Below, piece by piece: positions 58,626 through 64,000 of a stretch of DNA of 64,000 bases. The notes below the pieces were generated by a model. The model had not been told where the DNA came from. It worked only from the letters and a program-made list of their open reading frames with translations, and made no database searches. Within the stretch, counting starts at the first letter, position 1; each line of letters starts with the position of its first letter. Source of the stretch: Rhodospirillaceae bacterium. GTDB taxonomy: Bacteria > Pseudomonadota > Alphaproteobacteria > Rhodospirillales > Rhodospirillaceae. Both the position numbers and the translations under genes were made by a program. The stretch is taken from contig CANJRD010000002.1 in assembly GCA_947476695.1 (NCBI GenBank), forward strand, positions 1 to 64,000, given 5' to 3'.

Positions 58626-60053
58626 TCAGACGCGGATGTTACGATTCCCACGGAACACGTTCGTGGGGTCGTAAGTCCGCTTCAACTTCTGAAGCTTTGC
58701 GTAGTGGGGGCCGTAGGCATTGCGCACCCACTTCTCGTCGTCTTCGCTCAGATAGTTGATGTAGGTCTGCGCGCGGGCGACCTTACGGATTTCCTCGTAG
58801 GTCTTTTGCACCCAGGTCTTCTTGTCCTCGGGATGAACGGGCCCTTCCCACGATGTCGTGGCGGCATAGAGGATGTTGCCTTCCTGACGGATGAAAGGCG
58901 TGGCGTTCTGATCGACGCGGCACATGGCGCCGTGCATGTAGTGCATAAGGCCGATGGTGCCGACGCCCTCAGGTGCGCTGTCGGCCAATCGGGCCAGGGT
59001 GGGAATGACTTTGTCGTTCAACAGGCCCAGCGCGCCGCTGCGCGTGTGATGGTTGCCGTACATCGGCGCGGCGGTCGGTGCTTCGATGAAGCCTTCGTAG
59101 GGCATCACTTTGATCGCGTCGGCAAGCGGCGTCGCATAGTTGCGCAAGGGTCGCAGGATGCGCTCGCCTTCCTCCACATCGCCGGACCAGCAAACGCGCA
59201 CGGCGACGCGCCCGCCGGGCACGAGGATGAGCGCGGTGTCCAGATGATCCGGGCTCGCCTTCAGATAGTCGCCGAAGAAGCGCATGAACTTAGCAGCATC
59301 GGTCTTAAACGCGACAGTGCCGCCCAATACCGTCCCGACCTTGCGCAGACGGAATGTGAAGTTGGAGGCGACGCCGAAATTACCGCCGCCGCCACGGATG
59401 GCCCAAAACAAGTCGGGGTTCTCTTCGGCGCTCGTGGTGAGGACCTTTCCGTCGGCGGTCACGACCTCGGCGGCGAGCAGGTTGTCGACCGTGGCGCCGT
59501 CGCGTCCGCAAAGCCACCCAATTCCGCCACCCAGCGTGACGCCGCCAATACCCACGTGGCCCATCATGCCGAGCGCCGCCGCAAGATCGTGCTTCTGCGC
59601 CGCCGCATTTAAAACGCCAGAGCGCGCGCCGGTTTGGATGTGCCCCGTGCCGTTCGTGGCGAAGATCTCCACGCCGTTCATCAACGCCAGATCGATCTGC
59701 AACCCGTCAACGGTCGTAGAGGCGCCGAGTGCGTCATGACCGCCCGATCGCACCCCTATGGGGAGCCCGGCCTCGCGCGCGAAGATGATCGCGCGGGAGA
59801 TGTCCTGCGCGTTCATCGGCTGAACGATAAGGGCAGGGTGCTTGCCGTCGACGGGCGCGACGCCGTCGCCGCGATTGATCCTCGGATAGTCGGCGCTTTC
59901 GGGAAGATAAAGGCGGCCCTGCAGGCTGCTGCGGAGTTTCTCGACCGCGGCTTTCTTCAAAGCCGGCGCGGCCGCGGCCGCATGGTAGCCAAAACTGGCG
60001 ATGAATGGCGCGGCGCTGGCTGTCGCCAAAACCTTACGGCGCGAAACGTTCAT
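58626..60053 (-). CDS. Tat-exported FAD-linked oxidase (berberine-bridge-enzyme-like)
   Basis: I start it at 60053 (GAGGGG six bases upstream), 475 residues with signal VSRRKVLATASAAP. The PCMH FAD domain has HPALIVQPMNAQDISRAI, VRSGGHDALGAS (the His expected to carry FAD covalently, about residue 106) and VGIGGVTLGGGIGWLCGRDG. The C-terminal BBE domain ends YDPTNVFRGNRNI. The second cysteine link seen in plant BBE is not at the usual place (LGMMGHVG). It oxidises an alcohol, sugar or alkaloid-like compound using O2 or another acceptor. Last gene of the right-hand operon. Confidence 0.88.
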   Translation of the reverse strand: MNVSRRKVLATASAAPFIASFGYHAAAAAPALKKAAVEKLRSSLQGRLYLPESADYPRINRGDGVAPVDGKHPALIVQPMNAQDISRAIIFAREAGLPIGVRSGGHDALGASTTVDGLQIDLALMNGVEIFATNGTGHIQTGARSGVLNAAAQKHDLAAALGMMGHVGIGGVTLGGGIGWLCGRDGATVDNLLAAEVVTADGKVLTTSAEENPDLFWAIRGGGGNFGVASNFTFRLRKVGTVLGGTVAFKTDAAKFMRFFGDYLKASPDHLDTALILVPGGRVAVRVCWSGDVEEGERILRPLRNYATPLADAIKVMPYEGFIEAPTAAPMYGNHHTRSGALGLLNDKVIPTLARLADSAPEGVGTIGLMHYMHGAMCRVDQNATPFIRQEGNILYAATTSWEGPVHPEDKKTWVQKTYEEIRKVARAQTYINYLSEDDEKWVRNAYGPHYAKLQKLKRTYDPTNVFRGNRNIRV

Positions 60054-60103
60054 CCCCATCCCCTCGATGCAGGCGCGACGTCGACCGGGCTGGCAGGTCA
60101 GCC

Positions 60104-60541
60104 TTAGCGCGGCGGCTCGCTGATCTTGTCGTAGTGCAGCGTGTAGGTGAACGCGACACCGGAGGCCCGAGTACCGCTTCCCAAAACGTTGTAGCTTTGA
60201 CGATCCGCGGCGACTGTACGCAAACGGTGTCCATTAACTACACCATTCTTGCGATCGATTCGGCCGTCGGTCAGCTCGTCGATGCGATACATCCGGATGT
60301 CGTCGACGCCATCGAGCCCGGTCACCGGGTGGTATTCGCCGTCATACGTCGCGGTGTAGTACGTCAGCGTGGTCGAGCCGTCGGCTTCGTAAACCGTCGT
60401 CTCGACCTTCAATCCGTTATCGACACGCTCGAAGCAAATCGTCTGGCTCTTGGGTGCCGGGCCGGGGCTGTATGTGCATTTCGCGACATTCAGCCGCCAC
60501 GTCCCCAGCAACGGGTTATTGTATTCTTTCGGAACGTTCAT
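60104..60541 (-). CDS. Small conserved protein of unknown function
   Basis: A 145-residue protein without signal peptide. NNPLLGTWRLNVAKCTYSPG at the start and many beta strands (LKVETTVYEADGSTTLTYY, TYTLHYDKI) suggest a lipocalin-like or small beta-barrel fold. I have a recollection of similar 'PLLGTWKLN..KS.Y..GPAPKS' proteins in soil bacteria, without known function. It starts 6 bases after the MFS stop, in the same operon. Confidence 0.65.
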   Translation of the reverse strand: MNVPKEYNNPLLGTWRLNVAKCTYSPGPAPKSQTICFERVDNGLKVETTVYEADGSTTLTYYTATYDGEYHPVTGLDGVDDIRMYRIDELTDGRIDRKNGVVNGHRLRTVAADRQSYNVLGSGTRASGVAFTYTLHYDKISEPPR

Positions 60542-60547
60542 AAGCGC

Positions 60548-61882
60548 TCATGCTGCATTTTGCCGCTCGATGCGGCGTCCAACCGTCACGCCCATGATCG
60601 CGGCCACCAGAAGGCAACCAGACACCATGAGCATGCCGGGCTCGAAGCTGTTGTCGTAGGAATCCCTAAGGAAGCCCATCGCTTGTGGGCCGAAGTACGA
60701 GCCGACGCTGGCGATGCAATTGATCATCGCGGTGCTGGCGGCGGCAGCGGGGCCGTTGAAGGATTTCGTCGCCATAGTCCAGAAGATCGGCGGCACGATC
60801 GCCACGCAGAACACGGTGATGCTGACGAGCGCCGCAAGGGCCACCGGGCTGTCGACCACGGTTGCAAGCGCGAACGCGATACCACCAACCAGTGGCGGCA
60901 AGGCGTAGTGCCAGGTCAGCTCCTGCTTGGCCGCCGAGTGCTTCGCCCAGAAGATCAATCCGAACACCGAGGCGATGTAGGGAATGGTCGTGAGCAAACC
61001 GGTCTCGAAGTTCGAGAACCCGCCGAGCGACTGTCCGGCGTTCTTGATCATCAACGGCAGCCAGAACCCGAAGGTGGCGTTGGCGGCGAGCTGGCCGAAG
61101 TAGGTCAGGCCCAAGATCCACACCAGCGGATTGGTCAGGCCCTGGCGCAGGCTCGCTACCTTGTTGCCGCCGCGTGCCTCGAACTCGCGCTTCAGCGTGC
61201 CGAGCAGCCACTCGCGCTCATCCGGCGCCAGCCACTTCGCATCCGATGGCTTATCGAGCAGATAGCGCAGCACGTAGAAGCCGACGGCGACAGTCACCGC
61301 GCCTTCGAGGATGAACATCCACTGCCAGCCGCGCAGGCCGAACCAATCGAGGCCCAGCAAGGCCGTCGAGAGCGGCGCGCCGATGATGTAGGACGTCGGC
61401 ACGGCGATGAAGAAGCCGCTCATGATGCGCGTGCGATAGCGCACCGGGAACCACAGCGACAGATAGAACAGGATGCCCGGAGTCAGACCGGCTTCAGCCG
61501 CGCCGAGGGCGAGGCGCAGGGCCCCGAGCGACAGCGGACCTTGCGCCAGCGACATCGCGGCGCAGACGATTCCCCAGCTGATCATGATGCGGGCCAGCCA
61601 GCGTCGCGCGCCGAACTTTTCCAGCATGATATTGCTGGGCACCTCGCACAGCACGTAGGTCAAGGTGAGCACGCCCGCCGCCGCGCCATAGGCGGTGGAG
61701 GTCAGCTTCAGGTCCGCGTTCATGGTGAGCGCGGCGAAGCCGAGATTGACCCGGTCGAGATAGGCCAGGAGGTACATCAAGGCCGCGACGGGGACGATCC
61801 GCCACGTCAGCTTGCGAATCGTGCGTTCGGCAAGTTCAGCGTCCGCGTCGGCAACAGCCGACGTGTTTGCAGTCTGCGACAT
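60548..61882 (-). CDS. MFS transporter (anion:cation symporter type)
   Basis: I start it at MSQTANTSAV (61882), with GGGGGG upstream, giving 444 residues and about 12 helices. TIRKLTWRIVPVAALMYLLA, YLDRVNLGFAALTMNADL, YVLCEVPSNIMLEKFGARRW and EAGLTPGILFYLSLWFP are hallmarks of the ACS family (tartrate, phthalate and hydroxyphenylacetate importers). It likely imports an organic acid used by the CitE-like lyase upstream. Same operon as 61945-62823. Confidence 0.93.
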   Translation of the reverse strand: MSQTANTSAVADADAELAERTIRKLTWRIVPVAALMYLLAYLDRVNLGFAALTMNADLKLTSTAYGAAAGVLTLTYVLCEVPSNIMLEKFGARRWLARIMISWGIVCAAMSLAQGPLSLGALRLALGAAEAGLTPGILFYLSLWFPVRYRTRIMSGFFIAVPTSYIIGAPLSTALLGLDWFGLRGWQWMFILEGAVTVAVGFYVLRYLLDKPSDAKWLAPDEREWLLGTLKREFEARGGNKVASLRQGLTNPLVWILGLTYFGQLAANATFGFWLPLMIKNAGQSLGGFSNFETGLLTTIPYIASVFGLIFWAKHSAAKQELTWHYALPPLVGGIAFALATVVDSPVALAALVSITVFCVAIVPPIFWTMATKSFNGPAAAASTAMINCIASVGSYFGPQAMGFLRDSYDNSFEPGMLMVSGCLLVAAIMGVTVGRRIERQNAA

Positions 61883-61944
61883 CCGTGCAGTCCCCCCCGA
61901 CCAACCCTGCGACGATGTCGGGCAGGGACTTGATGGACCGCAAT

Positions 61945-62823
61945 TCAACCCGTCCGGCGAACGCCTTGCAACAGTCTTTCCGCTAACTTGAGGTGCGGTG
62001 CGTCGAACATTTTTCCGTCTAGATTCAACACCCCGGCCCCCGGTTTGGCGGCAAACGCCTCAACGATTCGCTGGGCGTGCGCGATTTCGTCCGCCGTGGG
62101 GGTGAAGACCTCGTTGATCACAGAGACTTGAGACGGGTGGATGGCGAGCATGCCGGTGAATCCTTCGCGCCGGCTTTGCGCGGCAAACGTGCGCAATCCG
62201 TCGAGGTCGCGGAAGGACGGATAGACCGTCTCGATGGCGGGCACGTCCGCCGCTGCGGCGCCCGCCACAGTCAGGGTGCGCGCCATCTTGGCGAGGTCGG
62301 TGAACGATCCGTCGGGGAAGCGGTTCATGCTGGCACCGACCGCCCCGGGCAGGTCTTCGGCGCCCCAGGTCAGTCCAGCGAGGCGCGCTGGGCGCTCCTG
62401 GCCATAGCTGCCGAACGCGAACAGCGAGATCGCGGTCTCGCTGGTGATCGGTATGACCTTGATCGTGCCGGCGGGGATGTCCGCTCTCGTTTCGAGGGCG
62501 TCGATCCGACGCGCGACCGTTGCGACGTCCACAGCGCCGTTCGACTTGGGCAAGATGATACCGTCGGGGCGGGCGCCGACGATGGCGTCAAGATCGTCCA
62601 GCGCATAAATGCCGTCGAGCGGATTGATGCGTACCCACAGCTGTGCGAAACGCGCGCTTGCGTGCTTGCGCAAATATTCCGCCGCCGCATGACGCGCGCT
62701 TTCCTTGGCGTTGATCGCAACGGCGTCCTCAAGGTCGAGGATGATGGCATCCGCGCCCAGGCTCTCGGCCTTCGCCAGCTTCGCCTGACTATCGGCCGGC
62801 ACGAACAACCAGGAACGAATCAT
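61945..62823 (-). CDS. HpcH/HpaI aldolase / citrate lyase beta-like (CitE) protein
   Basis: A 292-residue cytoplasmic TIM-barrel lyase. MIRSWLFVPADSQAKLAKAE, ADAIILDLEDAV (metal and substrate acid residues, about 25-36), KESARHAAAEYL, LWVRINPLD, DGIILPKSNG, IPITSETA and MLAIHPSQVSVINEVFTP are the CitE/MCL family blocks. It cleaves or forms CoA thioesters such as malyl- or citramalyl-CoA. Its ATG overlaps the stop of the flavoprotein gene (ATGA). Confidence 0.92.
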   Translation of the reverse strand: MIRSWLFVPADSQAKLAKAESLGADAIILDLEDAVAINAKESARHAAAEYLRKHASARFAQLWVRINPLDGIYALDDLDAIVGARPDGIILPKSNGAVDVATVARRIDALETRADIPAGTIKVIPITSETAISLFAFGSYGQERPARLAGLTWGAEDLPGAVGASMNRFPDGSFTDLAKMARTLTVAGAAAADVPAIETVYPSFRDLDGLRTFAAQSRREGFTGMLAIHPSQVSVINEVFTPTADEIAHAQRIVEAFAAKPGAGVLNLDGKMFDAPHLKLAERLLQGVRRTG

Positions 62824-64000
62824 GTGGATGCCTTTTGCTCGACCATCTGCTTCATCGCGATGGTGGTGTCTGTCAGTCGCGCCGGGTCAACGACCGCGCC
62901 GCTGGCGATCAATTGCTTGCCGACCATGAATTCGGGGATCGCGTTCACGGCTTCCACCGCCAGCACGCGGCCCTGGCTCATGTGGAAGACGGCGAACTTC
63001 GCGTTGGCCGGATCGCCGCGCACGACGGGGGTCTGCGTGTCGAAGGGCACGCCTGCGATCTGTAGTTTGAGATCGTATTGATCCGACCAGAACCACGGCA
63101 CTTCGGGTGCGGGGCCAGTGCGGCCGACAATGGCGCTCGCGGCTTGCTTGGCCTGTTCGAGCGCGTTGGGCACGCTCTCCAAATGGAACATGCGGTTGCC
63201 GTAAAGCGGCATCGGCCGCCAGGTCACGTCGCCGATGGCGAAGATATGTGAGTCGGAGGTGCGCGCGTCTGCGTCGACCGCGATGCCATTTTCACAGCGG
63301 ATGCCCGCCGCCCGCGCGAGTTCGTCGGCGGCATGCGCGCCGACGCCGATCACGGCGGCATCGCAGGCGAGGGTGCGACCATCGACCTCTATAGCTTCGA
63401 CCGCGCCGCTTGCGTCGCCGATCAGCTTTGTGACCGATGCGCCGGTGCGGATGTCGACACCCTTGGCGCGGTGGTAGCGTTCGAAGAATTCAGACAGCGG
63501 TGCCGCCGCAACGCGTGCGAGCACGCGCGCCTCGCGTTCGATGACGGTCGCGTTTGCGCCGAGACTGCGGGCCGACGCCGCGACTTCAAGGCCAACGTAG
63601 CCGCCGCCGACGATGGCGACATGTCCGCCGGCGACAATCGCGGCTTTCAGGCGGTCGGCGTCGGCGAGGGTGCGCAGGTCGCATACGTTGCGTAAATCAG
63701 CGCCGGGCACCGGCAGCTTGCGCGCGCGGGCGCCGGTTGCGATCACCAAAAAGTCGTACGGCTCGTCGACAGCACCGGCGATGCTGATGCGCTTCGCCCG
63801 CGGATCGATCGCCGTCACCGTGACGCCAAGGCGCATATCGATGTTCTGCTGCGCATAGAAGGCGTCGGGCCTCAGCTTGAGCGTGTCTACGCCCACATCG
63901 CCCTTGAGGTACGCCTTCGACAACGGTGGACGCTGATACGGCGCCACCGGTTCATCCCCGAGCAGCGTGATTGATCCCGCGAAACCGTACTGGCGCAGCA
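62820..64000 (-). CDS. FAD-dependent ferredoxin/rubredoxin reductase-like protein (5' end cut)
   Basis: The reading frame is open to the window edge, so the N-terminus, including the first FAD GxGxxG, is missing. At least 393 codons are present. Visible are GDEPVAPYQRPPLSKAYLKG, LVIATGARARKLPVPG, HVAIVGGGYVGLEVAASAR (NADH-binding fold), HIFAIGDVTWRP and a C-terminal reductase domain (FWSDQYDLKLQIAG). It resembles BphA4/putidaredoxin reductase, supplying electrons from NADH to a ferredoxin for a hydroxylase. No ferredoxin or oxygenase is in the window. First visible gene of the operon. Confidence 0.9.
   Translation of the reverse strand, partial: LRQYGFAGSITLLGDEPVAPYQRPPLSKAYLKGDVGVDTLKLRPDAFYAQQNIDMRLGVTVTAIDPRAKRISIAGAVDEPYDFLVIATGARARKLPVPGADLRNVCDLRTLADADRLKAAIVAGGHVAIVGGGYVGLEVAASARSLGANATVIEREARVLARVAAAPLSEFFERYHRAKGVDIRTGASVTKLIGDASGAVEAIEVDGRTLACDAAVIGVGAHAADELARAAGIRCENGIAVDADARTSDSHIFAIGDVTWRPMPLYGNRMFHLESVPNALEQAKQAASAIVGRTGPAPEVPWFWSDQYDLKLQIAGVPFDTQTPVVRGDPANAKFAVFHMSQGRVLAVEAVNAIPEFMVGKQLIASGAVVDPARLTDTTIAMKQMVEQKAST

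Noticed and set aside
60005-61933. Long plus-strand open frame of about 640 codons opposite the MFS gene
   Set aside because: It mirrors the MFS and neighbouring genes in GC-rich DNA, is full of Arg, His, Gln and Asp without any fold pattern, and has no ribosome site. The minus-strand proteins are clear family members.
1-64000. CRISPR arrays, tRNA or rRNA genes, insertion sequences, integrases
   Set aside because: I found no regular short repeats with spacers, no cloverleaf-type sequence with a CCA end, no rRNA-like stretch, and no transposase- or integrase-like protein.

Overview
This 64 kb window looks like one stretch of an alphaproteobacterial chromosome. It is GC-rich and densely packed, with short operons on both strands. 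Taxonomic hints are weak: a PAS_5-type PAS protein, a PEP-CTERM protein, Stf0 sulfotransferase, and small secreted 'lectin-like' proteins of a type I associate with soil alphaproteobacteria. I saw no rRNA, tRNA, CRISPR array, complete insertion sequence, integrase or phage gene.

Layout. 0-4.4 kb: PEP-CTERM protein, PAS protein, secreted cupin, a decayed ABC-transporter tail, a secreted serine hydrolase and a lectin-like protein. 4.4-8.8 kb: an RND efflux pump and its adaptor. 8.9-15.7 kb: several cupin-fold proteins, an exported Rossmann-fold protein, a Tat-exported molybdenum hydroxylase subunit and an arylmalonate decarboxylase-like protein. 15.7-20 kb: two exported NAD(P)-fold proteins followed by an MBOAT acyltransferase and its SGNH partner. 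20-21.7 kb: two alpha/beta hydrolase-fold proteins whose nucleophile serine is replaced by histidine. 21.8-44.9 kb: the most unusual part. It has two copies of a cassette (small helical protein plus signal-bearing SAM methyltransferase), a 79-residue IclR DNA-binding domain, an IclR C-terminal remnant, a flavoprotein, an FMN monooxygenase, hydrolase and MFS genes, a second molybdenum hydroxylase with FMN-binding and SUMF1-like partners, an amine oxidase-like flavoprotein, two haem-propeller proteins, a full-length IclR and a cytochrome c. 45-50 kb: sulfotransferase, old yellow enzyme, aldo/keto reductase, secreted metallo-beta-lactamase-fold hydrolase and CHRD protein. 50-56.8 kb: a DUF1592/DUF1552 cytochrome operon with a triple-repeat secreted protein, and two lectin-like proteins. 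57-64 kb: secreted beta-propeller, exported FAD oxidase, small protein, MFS transporter, CitE-like lyase and a ferredoxin-reductase-like flavoprotein cut by the window end.

The genes suggest an accessory catabolic island acting on an unidentified substrate, with much of the chemistry outside the cytoplasm. Eleven proteins begin with twin-arginine-like signals, including flavoproteins, molybdenum hydroxylase subunits, Rossmann-fold proteins and methyltransferases. Cytochromes and FMN-binding proteins could take electrons from them. Between 22 and 41 kb I find six related 15-bp imperfect palindromes at promoters, with consensus close to GTYCATANTATGRAC. They sit before both methyltransferase cassettes, the mini-IclR, the flavoprotein, the hydrolase/MFS pair and the haem-propeller/IclR pair. 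I infer an IclR regulon covering the putative new system. The ancestral local IclR gene appears to have been split by insertion of the first methyltransferase cassette. Substrate and reactions remain unknown.
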